A DNA stretch of 64,000 bases, from contig VXAZ01001747.1 of the NCBI GenBank assembly GCA_013399875.1, positions 675,818 through 739,817 of the forward strand, given 5' to 3'. Source of the DNA: Gymnorhina tibicen (Eukaryota; Chordata; Aves; Passeriformes; Artamidae). Under the pieces are notes generated by a model. It did not search any database. It was not told where the DNA came from and saw nothing but the letters and a program-made list of their open reading frames with translations. Shown here piece by piece: positions 37,740 through 48,615 of this stretch. Made by a program: the position numbers and the translations under genes. Position 1 is the first letter of the stretch; every line of letters begins with the position of its first letter.

Positions 37740-39630
37740 AACTTGAGAGCAGGGTGCTTAAGTGACTGTTCTAGGGGCCCAGCTCAGTCAGTGTGCTATA
37801 GGCAGGGAGCACAGCTCCCTCACCTGGGATGCTGAATGCTGATGGGTGGCCCAAAACATAGTTTGTGGCCAAAATGAGCTTAATTCCTCTTGCAGATCCA
37901 GTCAGGAGAGCTCCTGAGGCACTCCTGTTCTCGCTGCCTCTCCCCCAAGGAATGCAGGTCCTGACCACACACACTGTCCATACAGAACCTCTGCCTTGAA
38001 CTTTTTGCCTCAGGCTTCAGCTTTGTGAGCCCTTAGATGGCCCTTCTGCAGCTGCCTCAGGCCACACACAGGCATGAGACTATGCTGGAGGTGACAAAGC
38101 TGGCACTGGCTCTCTCCTGTGCAGAGTTAAACAGGTGAGCATAATCCACTGGAAGCCTGAGCACTTTGTTTGGCTTAGCACTTACCTTGAACAGGGTGGA
38201 CGTGTGCCTGCAGCTGGCTCAGGAGGCAGTGGTGACCTGCAGCCCCTCCTCAGCTCCCTCACACAGCATGAGCAGCCTTGTCCTGAGGGGCTGGAAGGGC
38301 TATGGGCACCGAGGGGCAGCCTGAAGGGGTGTGTTTCTGATGTGGTATCGTTGACAGGTGATGTGCAGAAGTCTGGCATTGCCCACCATTAACTGAAGAC
38401 AACAATGTGGAACGTTGGTGTCTCCCTGCTCTGAGCCATCCCAGCTGGAAAAGCTTTCCAGGACAAATGGAAATGTGGCCCCTGGACTTGTTATTACTCA
38501 AAAGCCTCAGGCATTCAGGCTCTGGCCTGTTTGGCCAGTTGCTCTGTGCTGCTGAGGATGCTCTGCTCCTTTTCACTAGAAAGCAAAAGCAGTTTTGCGC
38601 CCAACAGGCGATAGACTTTTGTCTTGTTTTTTGTTGGTCTCCTCCACTGCCTTCCCCTGCAAGGGGGGAGCAAAGGGTGGTGCAGCCTGTGGGTTTAAAC
38701 TGGACACCATCCCTTTAATGTGGAGTTGTGTTTTTCTCTCAAGGCCAAAAATAAATGCTACTGAAGGACTAAACAGACGTGAAAAGAAGGCTTGGACACT
38801 TGGAAGACAAGACTGCTTTGTGTTTCCCAAAGCAAAGAGCCTGTTCACAAGGAGGTTACTTTTTTAGACAAACACTAGTCCTGTGACACTGCCAAGGTCA
38901 GTAGGTGCCCAGCAGAGCACTATGAATTCAAGGCAGACATGCTCTGGGAGTGGGGCACAGTCTTTCTCCCCCTCCAAAGTATTTTCAAGTATACTAATGG
39001 AAAGGAGAGAAATTTGCTTTGCTCTGCCATTTCATCTCTTTCTACAGGGATGGAACAGTTTGCCAATGGAAGAGCTTCCGTCTGTCTTCCATCTTTCTGG
39101 AACAGCAGCATGGCCTGTAGGTCTCTCATGCTGTTTTGGGAAGCAAGGGCTATGTTGCTGCCGTTCTGCAGCTCAGAAAACAGGTAAAGCAAGGACATGT
39201 CACAGGCAGGATCCTGGGGTGATTCTCATGGGAGTGAGGAAAGTCACTGAGTGGGTGGGTGACCCCCTGCTGAGCTTCAAATCCCACTTTGAGTACAGAT
39301 ACCCTACACGACAGTGATTTTTAAAGGGGTTTGGGTGACCAATACATTTCTGTGATGTGTTTTGAGTGTTTGGCTCCTCTTTTCTAGAATTGGCCTTGTA
39401 CAGCCAGTTTAAACTAAGCTCTGCTGCCTGTCCTGGCCACGTATCTGGGACAGGTCGATCCATGGTCTGGATGGTCTTTGCTTTCTTCAAGAACAGACAG
39501 AATTCACAGCAAATAGCTTGGCACAGGCATCTTGTTTTCAGGTGAGCAGGGTCTGACTGCTGCAGCAATCTCAATGGGGTTAGGAGGCTTTGTACTTCAC
39601 CTCAGGCACTTAACTAATTCCTCATAGCGT
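37740..39630. other. Unique non-coding DNA
   Basis: I see no gene or named repeat. Several open frames of 80-144 codons occur but none looks like a known family. Confidence 0.55.
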
Positions 39631-39639
39631 GCAGTATGT

Positions 39640-39730
39640 TCTGAAGTGTGATCTTTAGGCTCTTTATGTCTCAGTTGTCCATAAAATGAAAATGCTAGTT
39701 CATCCTGAGAAGGGTTACAGTGTCTCACAC
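39640..39730 (+). repeat. MIR-type SINE remnant
   Basis: Contains TATGTCTCAGTTGTCCATAA followed by AATGAAAATGCTAGTTCATC and CTGAGAAGGGTTACAGTG. This follows the MIR centre and 3' half (TGCCTCAGTTTCCTCATCTG, TAAAATGGGGAT.AT.., TAGGGTTGTTGTGAGG). Plus orientation, diverged. Confidence 0.6.
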
Positions 39731-40384
39731 ACACAAGAAAGGCAAGTGAAGTTCTTTCACTGTCTCTAAAGCGCCAAGCTCTGAATCATCCAGAGCCTCT
39801 GAAGACTCTGGTTAAGAAATGGAGTTTTTAAAGGTACCTCATTAGGACTGTCTGTAGTCACACACCAAAGTATTAATGTCACAAAGCACAAATGTTGAGA
39901 AATTAAGGGAACAAAGGAGTGGAATCAACTGCACTGAAGACCTGAGGAGTTGAATGTGATGGGAACTGCATTCCAAAACTAGCAAGAACATGGAGGAGGA
40001 CAAACCCTGAAGGGAAACACTCCAAAACCAGTGGGAAATAACCAGCCCCAAACACACGTGGGAGTTTGCTGAGAGCAAGCAAGGGGTGGGCAGAAGGTCT
40101 GAAGGGCAGCAATGGGGTGTTTAGTTCAGTGCAGTTCAGTTCAGTTGCAGCCAGGGACTGAAATCAGAGGTCTGGAGGGGAACCACTGCAGGGAACGACC
40201 CCCTGCCTTTTGAGCCTGTCACCCTGCACAGGGCTGAGCCCCTGTGCTAGGGGCATGTTCAGTCCAGCAGTTCTGGACCTGCTTTATGAGCTACTCTGTC
40301 GTCTTTGCCAGGAGTGTGGCATCAGAGAAGGGTGTTGGGGCAAGACTGGAGGCACTATTTGCCTCAGTCATCCCATTTTAATTT

Positions 40385-41695
40385 GCTGAGGTCAGAAAAT
40401 AAAAGGGTAGAATGAGAAATGTCAAAAGTTGTGAATCAGACTTTGAAAAGGAAATGAAACAGATGGCAGAAGGTTTCAGTTAGATAAATACAGAAGAGGA
40501 AAAGAGGAAAAATGTGGTTGTCATATAGTGAGAATGGGATTGAGATTAGACCAGTCTACATATAGTCCAAAATGAATTAAAACCACTTTACCTACATTTT
40601 CAGTAGAGATGATCATATTGGACAATGGGGCAGAGATAGGATTTCTAGTAGAACATACTTAAGGCAATGAAAATTATCACTTGTAAGACGGAAGGAAAAG
40701 CTTAAAGAATTCCATGTGCTCAGATCAAGGTGCACTGGCAGATTTCCACCTCAGGAATGGAAAGAACTGGCACATTAAAGGAGCTCAGCTTAACCTCATA
40801 TTTCTCTTTGATTGATTTTTTTTGTCTCCAAGACAAATGCAATACAGGTGATATACTCTATCCAGACTTGAGTCAAGAATCTGATATTACACCGCATGGG
40901 AAATTAGTAGTTGAAGTTGAGAAGACGGGGATTAGCATGGATGGCAAATGCAGAACTGCTAAAGCCAAGGACAGGGAGCTCTGTAGGAAGGAGAAATGCC
41001 GGACAGAGGCACTTAGAGAGTGGAACTCCTCAAGGGTCAGTCTTGAGCCAGTCTTACTTGTTTTGTTAATGACTCTGGCACAGCTATAGGAATGTCATAA
41101 AGAAATTTGCTGAGGACACAGGCTTTGCTAATACAGAGAAGGATCAGAACATCAATCAGCAATACCTTAATGACAGAATTTGAGATAGAATAGACCAAGC
41201 ATAAAGACATGCAGTTAAAAATTAATCACTAGAATATCACATTACTCACTTGAGAATGACAAAAGCAGGGTGGTAGAAAAAAAACATAGAGAGAATTACT
41301 TGCTCTGAAGGATAACTGTGAGCCACCAATCTGATATGGAAAGGCAAACACAGTCCTAGAAGATACAGGTTCACTCATGTTCAAGGAAGATTAGCAGGTA
41401 CAGAGAAGGGCATTAAGGATGATCAGAGGGTTTAGAACAAGAGGAGACTAGAAGAGTTTCATTTGTTTAGTTTCTCAAAACAAAGACTAGAGCAGATAGG
41501 ATTGTTTTTCGTAAATATATCTGATAGGTAAAGATCAGAGAAAAAAAGAGAATTGTTTAAACTAAATTACGATGCTGGCACAAGAACAAATTATATTAGG
41601 GCTGGAAATTTAAAATGAAGTGTTGGAATAACCTGCCAAAAAGAGTAATATGATGTAATTGATTGTGATAGTGGGAGACTGAATCAGTAATGCTG
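40385..41695 (+). mobile_element. Decayed CR1 LINE, reverse-transcriptase part of ORF2
   Basis: This is the largest identifiable element. Nucleotide landmarks typical of CR1 appear in the correct order on the plus strand: a GGAAATGAAACAG..AAGGTTTC block (about 40450-40475), GACTTGAGTCA...CCGCATGGGAAATTAGTAG (about 40865-40911), CTCCTCAAGGGTCAGTCTTG (41026-41045), AATTTGCTGAGGACACAGGC (41103-41122), AATACAGAGAAGGATCAGAA (41131-41150), GAGCCACCAATCTGATATGG (41320-41339), GGTACAGAGAAGGGCATTAA..GATGATCAGAG (41397-41428), and TGGCACAAGAACAAATTATA (41576-41595). In protein space the DLS...PHGK and LVLL-type palm-domain segments can be read in 40730-41089, but stops and frameshifts interrupt them and the YADD-type catalytic region survives only as a degenerate FADD-like (AATTTGCTGAGGACAC) site. 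Internal deletions are likely between 40600 and 40860. The copy is ancient, immobile and lacks a preserved 3' tail. Confidence 0.88.
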
Positions 41696-41699
41696 AGCC

Positions 41700-44600
41700 C
41701 TGTGCTCCTAGAAACGTGCAGCAGACAGGATTTTGGCAAAGTGGGCACTGGACTCTAACAAGGAGGAGGAGCCCTGTGCTGCCTGTGTGAGCACGAGAAA
41801 ACGTAACTGGCCAGTCACCAGCTTTGGAAATGGGGGAAAAAAGGAGGCTTTGATTTCAACAGCTAAAGTGAGGTCCTTCCCTCCTCCTCCCCCATGGGAA
41901 CTGGCAAACTCAGCTCTTTAATGGTTCAAGCTCATCTCAGCCTTGCCTATAAATAGATAAATGAGATTCCTCCTGTCCCAGTGAGTAATTCTGACATCCT
42001 CCTGCTGCCTCAGAGAGCTGAGTCACAGGCACTCTGCACTCCAGTCCCTGCATTACTTACATGGTCTCAAAGGAAATTTTAACACATCCAGTGAATCATC
42101 AGGGATTGGATCATGTTTAAAGTTATTCCATTGGCATTTCCCTTCCATTGTAGCAAGTCTGCCAACACCTAAAACTTTAGCTAATCTGGACTCAAAATGC
42201 ATTGAGGAAACAGCATGTTGACATATACAGCTACTAATAAAAATAATAATAAAAAGTCCTTTCAAATTTGCATCAAAAAACAAGTGACCCTTAGTGGATT
42301 CCTCTAGTGCCTTTGGACCTGCTAATTTTGTCAGACTCTTCCTTGTTTTGTAGCTGCTTATTTAAAGGAACTCAAAATTTGAAATGTTTAATATTCAGTC
42401 GTTAGGCCCCTAATTTAATCTCCTGCAGGTTTCCTGCCAAAATATTATTTGCACTGAGATGAAGCTTGCAGCCTCATGCTCATTCTCTCTCAGAGACACA
42501 CACATTCCTGCTCTTACCCATGATAAAAATAAAATGCCTGCAAAGCAAAGACAAAACCAGAGCAGTATTAAGTACAGAACATGGGACAGTGATACATCAC
42601 TGTGTGAGTCTGATGGGACTTTGTCACTTGTCACCTTGCCTTCTCCCAGGTGGTACAATGTGGTCTCATCAGCTTAGAAGCAACACAGCATTTGAAATCA
42701 GAACACCTCTCTCTCCCTCAGAAAACATCTGGAAGAGTGGAAAATTCTCCAACAGAATTTGGGGGCTGTGAAACAAATACAGAAATATTTCTCTGTTGGT
42801 TTTCTGGTTTGCCTTTCGTATCTTAGAACTTGGTGGGGACATTTCACTCATTACTACCGCACTCAGTTTCAGTCAGTGAGAAATGCTAATGTTTGCTGGT
42901 TTGCTGCTGTGGTTTGGTATTCTTAGACCTAAAACCTGTTTTGTTCTTTTGACAACCCTAGGAAATCTGTGTCTTATTTGAATAACATTTTTCTAGTACC
43001 TTTTCATCAGGCAGTTCTCTGCCTGTGCATAGATTGTTAACAAGTGTTTGCTCCACATGTTCCAGTGTGAGCTGCAGTTGCTCCATGAGATGCTTCTGCT
43101 GTGAGGCTCGATGGGTTATTTATCAGCCCAGCACAGCCTTCACCGACAGTTTGCTGCCAGCTGTTAACTATACAATAGCATTGGGAACAAAATCAGTTCT
43201 GGCTCTGCCAGCAGACTTGGACATAATTCAGCTACCTGTTGACAAATGACAATTTGTTTAATAGCATAAACTATAATGACAGTTTTCGCCCTCTGCAGCT
43301 GGTAAAAGAACCTGAGGAATTCCCAGAAGTTCCTCACTTGTGTCTTTTTCATGTTTTCTTACAGCAATGCCTTGTATTGCTGTCTCTGGGCAGGAAAAGA
43401 CATCCTTAATGGGCAAAGCAGGGGTGTCTGCATGCTGCTGGAACAGGGTGGCTGCATTCCTTGGTGCCACTCGGCTGCTTGGTTGGGCTCTGAAGCAGCA
43501 ATGCCTCCTGGACAGTTGGGCCATAGGGATGCTCCAGGAGAAGGCAGAGGCCTGAAAACAAGCCAGGGTTTCTGTAAAGCATTAATCACCCCGTGCAGGG
43601 CCGGGCGCTGGGGACGGGGTGAGGGTGCTCTCACAGCACACACATGTTTTCTATCTAAGCTTTGTTTCAGCTGGATCTTTCCCACTAACGCATCTTTCTT
43701 TAACACCTTGTACTCATTTACTGCAGGGCTGTTTAGCAGCACAAATCAATTAAGTGCTGCAGAAACCCACTGAGACAGGGAGAGTTTCCTATCTCTGGTT
43801 CAGCTGGAGTGGGAGGCACGCAGAGGTTAAGCCTGTGCTTTTTGCCACACAGGGAGCGAGGGTGGAGCGTGGAGCAGCCCCCAGCTCACCTCCTGTGTGG
43901 GTTTCAGCCCTCCACAGCACCTCAGAGCGACTCACAGCTCCTCCTGGAGCTCTGAGGGCCTTGGGGAGCTTCTCGTCTGGCATCAAATAATCAGAGAGCT
44001 GGAGAGTGCCAGCCCTGCTGCCATATCCCGCTGAGACTGGCCAGGGAGCCTCACTGAACAGGGCTGAGCAATTCTGCGGTACCCAGCTGTGTCCTGTGAC
44101 AGGGACAAGGTACAGTCAGGGCCTCCAAGCTCACCTTCATGTGTCTCACAGGTTTGTCCATCATGAAATTGCCTGTACCTGCTGGGCAAGTCACTGCTCA
44201 GTGGTTTAGCTGCCACTGGCCAGAGGGACATGCAGGGGTTTAGGAAGTAGCAAAGTCACAAAACGTGAACGAGAACAGAATCAGAAAAAATGGGCGGCTT
44301 TAAAATAATCATTTGGTTGGTCTTGTTCCAAGTGTAGCACCAGCTCAGCGTGCCAGGCAGAGCTCAGGGAAAAGCCTTCCGGCTGCCGGCCCCATGGGAA
44401 CGGGATGCAGGGATGTGCCTCTGCTTCAGGCTGGGCTGGAGCTGCTTACACACAGCACAGGCTCCAGAAACAGGAGAAAATAATTCAAGCCACATGATAA
44501 AGCTGATCCACACCACGAAGGAAGATAAAGCCTAACCAAGCAGTTCCTGCTCCTCATGGTTGTCTCTCAGAAGGGCTTGAGGCTGTAGGACATGTCCTTA

Positions 44601-45140
44601 GCTCACAGAGACCATTAATCATGAGTGTTACTTGGTCCCCGGCTATTTTAATCACTGTTGAAATACACACTCCTAAAAATGGTATTTGATTCCAATGCAC
44701 ATGATTTCCTTTGGCTTCCTTTCCCCCAGTTAAGTGCAAGCTGTAACTACTTGGAAGTCCACACACTGGGATCCATAGATTTGCTTCTCACCTGTCATGG
44801 AGTAAAAAAACTTGGTACTACACATAGCATAAGATCTGTGACACCTGGCGTAAGCATCAGAATATACTGTAACGGGGATGTGGTCTGAGTGTGGTACCAG
44901 TGGGTGGGCAAGACCTGTCCTGTGCGATGGCACCCTGGAAATGTCACTGGGTCCTACTGGATCATCAGTCCTCCCCTGTTCCACTTTATTATGTAATGAC
45001 TGAAAATGCCTCTTGTATATGCTGGCACTGATCAGGATGTCAGTCTGCTGTCGGAGAAGTGAATGACTCACCAGAAGTGGATGAACTGGGAGTATATTTG
45101 TAAAGGGTAGGCTGTAGAAACCAGTAAGTCTTTAATTTTT
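41700..45140. other. Unique non-coding DNA
   Basis: No supported gene. Sequence after the CR1 copy is unique. Short open frames at 43351-43773 and elsewhere show no recognisable domains. A minus-strand AATAAA (44990-44985) is noted with the candidate segment at 45144-45479. Confidence 0.55.
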
Positions 45141-45143
45141 CCT

Positions 45144-45479
45144 TTAAAAACACTGAGCAAAAGTCACAGGAAGTTTAAGGAGAAAACAAATTGCTCCTCC
45201 ACAGATTCCGAAGCGCAGCAGTGAGTCCTTGTACTGCTCAGCTTCTCTCATGAGGCAGATGAGCAGCCTGAGGAGTCTGGGGGTGTGCAGAGGAAACTTC
45301 ATTGCCTTCCCGTAAGTGCAGACTAAATGCATCATGCCCAGCTCCATGGGCTTACCGTTATTTACAAACTGGGTTGCTACAACCTGAATTTCTCTGCATT
45401 CTTTTTCTATGAGGATGTTACTATTGAGCTTAAAGAACCAGTCTTTTACAGACAGAATGAAGTGAAGTTTACAGGAATA
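45144..45479 (-). other. Protein-like open segment, possible exon
   Basis: On the minus strand the frame is open for 111 codons from just after a TGA (45482-45480) to a TAA (45146-45144). Codon choice looks typical of vertebrate genes (many CTG, CTC, CAG, GAG, AAG and ATG codons). The translation includes EKECREIQVVATQFVNNGKP, then MELGMMHLVCTYGKAMKFPL and RLLRLLICLMREAEQYKD. A consensus-like donor GTAAGC lies inside it (45355-45350), and an AATAAA lies 154 bases after the stop (44990-44985), so it could be a terminal exon or an exon ending at the donor. A loose G-x5-P-x2-TP-x2-L-x2-L spacing recalls ketopantoate-reductase C-terminal domains, but I give that little weight. Open frames of this length are expected by chance in 64 kb, so this is only a candidate. 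Confidence 0.22.
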
Positions 45480-47480
45480 TCAACTTAAAAATATAAGGAA
45501 CGTTTTGCAGGTACACTAATCATCAGGGACTCCTTCAGTGTTTGTCACACTGAGCCAGGTCATGGGCCCATGACAACAGGACAAATAGCCAAGAGGACTC
45601 CTGACAATTATAATGTGAGATTTAAATCATTACACCCGACATTATTTACCTGGGATACCACAGTTGTTTTTCTTGTATCCTTAGTATTCAGGAAACAGCA
45701 CTTTTTTTTTTTTTTTTAAGCTGCATGTGAAGCAGCATCAGCCTCCGTAACAAAAGGACTTTCTGCCTGCTGGGCTTCCAGGTTAAGAAGACAAATCCTG
45801 CTCCAATGACATAACAAAGTTTTCAAACTTGATGTTGCAGAGAAAGGCACAGTCATGCTGTTCTAGATCAGCTGATGAGTTTGTGTGCTGAACTTGAGAC
45901 CCAGGGACATCAGCTCACTTTGCTGGGGGGTTGTTTTGGTTTTTCTCTTTAAAAAGTACCAAGTATCAGCCTTTGAACCCCAGGCAATACAAATTGGGCA
46001 CCAGAACAGGGTCGAGCTCGTGTGAAGGTTGACCCAGCCATCCCACTGGAGAAGCTGTACTTTCTTTCCCACCAACTCCAGCAATTGTTCTCTTAGTGAA
46101 ACATGGCCAGTTCTGGTCCAGTTAAAAAGACAAAGCCCAATAACCACTTGCTAAAGCTAAAGGTTCCTTGAAAGCTTGGATTTATTCAGTCTTGCTGAAA
46201 ATTAAATGTTTAAACTATGACAAAACTTTGCCTAAATAACTGTATTTCCTCTGTGAAGCAGCTATTTATTCATCAGAAACTACAGCAAAATACCCCGGGG
46301 CTTCAGTAAAATAAATCAATAAATTTGCCTGCAAAATGTATTTCCTGCTCTGATTTTATTCCACGTATACTGACATACAACTTCTGTTTGATTGAATGTA
46401 CCACACTAAACTGTTCTGGACAGGAGCTGTGCACTGAAAGCAGCTGATAACAGTGCAGGGCATTTCAGCAAGCTTCCCTTGCAGTGAAAGACTCCTTGCA
46501 GGCATTAACAGAATTACTTGTACTTGAAGAGAATTTTTTTTTTTCCTTTTCCCTGTTGGGATCTCACCCTGCACCCTTTGCTCTGTGCTGCCTCGGATCA
46601 GTTCTTTGTGGGCAGTGGTAGCACTGTCACCAATCCAGATGCTCTGCACTTTCCAAGGATGGGCAAAGCAGCACCAGTGGTGGCTCAGGCTTAGTTCATT
46701 TGTTGTTACCTGATTTTCAGAGAAAAAAATGTGTGCGTGTGAGGACCTTGGTGTTTTATTTCAAGAGGATTTATTTTCATGTTCATGATGCTTAGCACAG
46801 ACTAGGGATGGCAACTTGAAGGAAGTCTGGGGAAGTGCTCAACAGCAGTGGAAGCTGATGGCATCACCTGAGACTGAGTCTGAAAAAAACCCGTAATTGC
46901 CTGCATGTACTTTTCAAAACACCTTTATTTTAGGTATCTCTGCTTTTTTTTTTAAGCTAAATTGGAGGTGCTAAGTGACACTGAACTTTAAAAGAAAGAA
47001 AACTCAATTTAGTCAGATTTGTTCTTGAAGTCTGAGTGGCTTAGTGTGGGCACTGAGGAATGCATTTGGGTCTGCTGACAACGTCCTCCAGTGTTAAAGA
47101 GGGACCAGCAGGATCCCACTGCAGGATGTGCACAAGGGATCCTCCTTGTGAGCCCCTGGCCTGCACCTGCATCCTGCAAGTGACCCTACAGACCTCTGCT
47201 GCACCAACCCTCCTCTCTGACAGGCAGTGTGGCAACTGGGGGAGCTGCTTTAGGAACAGATTTGACAAAAACAGCACCAAACCACGGTGCTCTCCTATTC
47301 CCCACGTGCAGTCACACACATGAAGGGTTTTGTCCACAGAGGCCAGGATAAGCAGGCAACTTGCAGCTTGCCACGAGGAACAAGACACAAGGTTATAAAG
47401 CCCTGGAACAGCTTCTCAGACATTTCTATAGGCAGAGTTCCCACAGCACATAAGAAAAAGATCCATTCATCAGGACCTGG
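45480..47480. other. Unique non-coding DNA
   Basis: Contains a T16 homopolymer at 45702-45717 and a T11 run near 46527. No recognised gene or repeat family. A minus-strand open frame around 45940-46130 looks mildly protein-like but has no donor. Confidence 0.5.
45702..45717. repeat. T16 homopolymer
   Basis: Sixteen consecutive T residues. On the minus strand it would be a poly-A run, but no polyadenylation signal or retroposed gene body precedes it. Confidence 0.95.
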
Positions 47481-47489
47481 GCTTCAGGA

Positions 47490-47572
47490 TGAACTGCAGA
47501 AGTTGCTCTGTGCACATCCTCTGTTAGAAGTTTCAACTCGTCCTTCTGACCTTAAAATCCATGGGTGGGTTC
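47490..47572 (+). repeat. CR1 LINE 3'-end fragment (tentative)
   Basis: The end of this block, CGTCCTTCTGACCTTAAAAT then CCATGG, matches the extreme 3' end of old archosaur/turtle CR1 (..GGTCCCTTCTGACCTTAAAAT followed by CTATGA). Upstream similarity is weak. The plus orientation agrees with the other CR1 pieces. Confidence 0.45.
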
Positions 47573-47712
47573 TCTTCACAGTGGCAGAGCTGAGGTAAGA
47601 AGAGGCTGGGGAGACGTATTCCAGTATTTCAGGGCAAAAAATGTGTTTATTTTAACATATAAATATTCTTATTTAAAGTGGTGATACTAAAGATGAAAAT
47701 TGTAAGAGAAAC

Positions 47713-48275
47713 TCATCCAAAACCCCCATTACTGATCCTCCTGTTTTCATCACAAAGAATATTCCACAGTAGTAGAGTGTTGTTTTGCAGCCTGTTAGCA
47801 GAAGAGGTGTTTGGGTCAGTTGACTTGTAGGTGCCAGAATCAGAACAGATTAAACTAATTCCATCCACCCATTTTGCCAAGGAAGCATTCAAACCCTTTA
47901 AGCTCGTTTCCGTATCCAGTGAAGACATGAGAGTTGCTGGATACAGAAATCCTTGCAGAGAAGAGCAGCGGACCTGGGGTTTCCTACGATGAGGCAGTCT
48001 CAGAAATCAAAGGTGTCAAAGCAGGAAGTCCTGACGCAAACAGTTCTAGAAGTGTCACATTCCTGGAATCAGCTGGCACGAAGGATACTCCTGGACAGTT
48101 CTGTGGGGCCTTGAGCAGCCCAGGTTTCTTTGTTCCCAGCGGACTGGACAGTATCCATCCTTCACTGATAGCGGTGCCTTCCTTGTGCCCATTGTCTGTC
48201 TTATCTGTCACACAGTCACTGGGACACGGATTGTCTTTTAGGACTTGCTTACACAGCAGCTACAATAGCTACGGC
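47713..48275 (-). other. Coding-like region with frame change, strand uncertain
   Basis: On the minus strand two open frames follow each other with a frame change near 47990. The first (about 48275-47984) includes LCKQVLKDNPCPSDC and SPLGTKKPGLLKAPQNCPG. The second (about 47995-47713) includes SLDTETSLKGLNASLAKWVD and NRLQNNTLLLWNILCDENRR. The opposite strand is also open for 138 codons (47931-48344). The pattern could be a decayed gene or pure chance. I cannot assign a family and none of the boundaries has a clean splice site. Confidence 0.15.
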
Positions 48276-48583
48276 AGGATGACTCCATGTGAACACTCAA
48301 TTCCACAGCCATGGGATCAGCTCCTGGTTCATACCATACCTTAAGTGGAGCAGCCTCAGTGTGTCAATGTGCCTTACAAAGTTAAGCCAGACCTGGGACT
48401 CAGCTCAGGGTTTCTAGTCACTTCTCTTTTATAAAGAATTCAGCTTTAAGAAAAGCAGTTGAAATGCTCCTGAGAATGACAAATAACAAATGAGTAAATC
48501 TTGCTCCAGAGCCATAAAACCCAATTAAAAAACCCCCAAAAACGCATGCACTCCTAATCTATTGGCATAGGCATATAAAGCAG

Positions 48584-48615
48584 AATTAATTGATAATCAT
48601 ATCAATTAATTGATA
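48584..48615. promoter_or_regulatory. AT-rich inverted/direct repeat with homeodomain-type sites
   Basis: AATTAATTGATA (48584-48595) is followed after ATCA by its exact reverse complement TATCAATTAATT (48600-48611). The same 12-mer also recurs in direct orientation at 48604-48615. TTAATTGAT and TAATTAA words are typical homeodomain binding cores. Whether this is a regulatory site is inference; the symmetry itself is plain in the sequence. Confidence 0.35.

Noticed and set aside
40251..40280. p53 half-site (GGGCATGTTC)
   Set aside because: No second half-site at a permitted spacing. Single half-sites occur often by chance.
45309..45320. Same 12-mer CCCGTAAGTGCA here (plus) and at the right-edge donor (minus)
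   Set aside because: Many shared 12-mers are expected by chance in a 64-kb window; no wider similarity.
45702..45717. T16 run as the poly-A tail of a minus-strand processed pseudogene
   Set aside because: No AATAAA, no gene-like body and no target-site duplication next to it.
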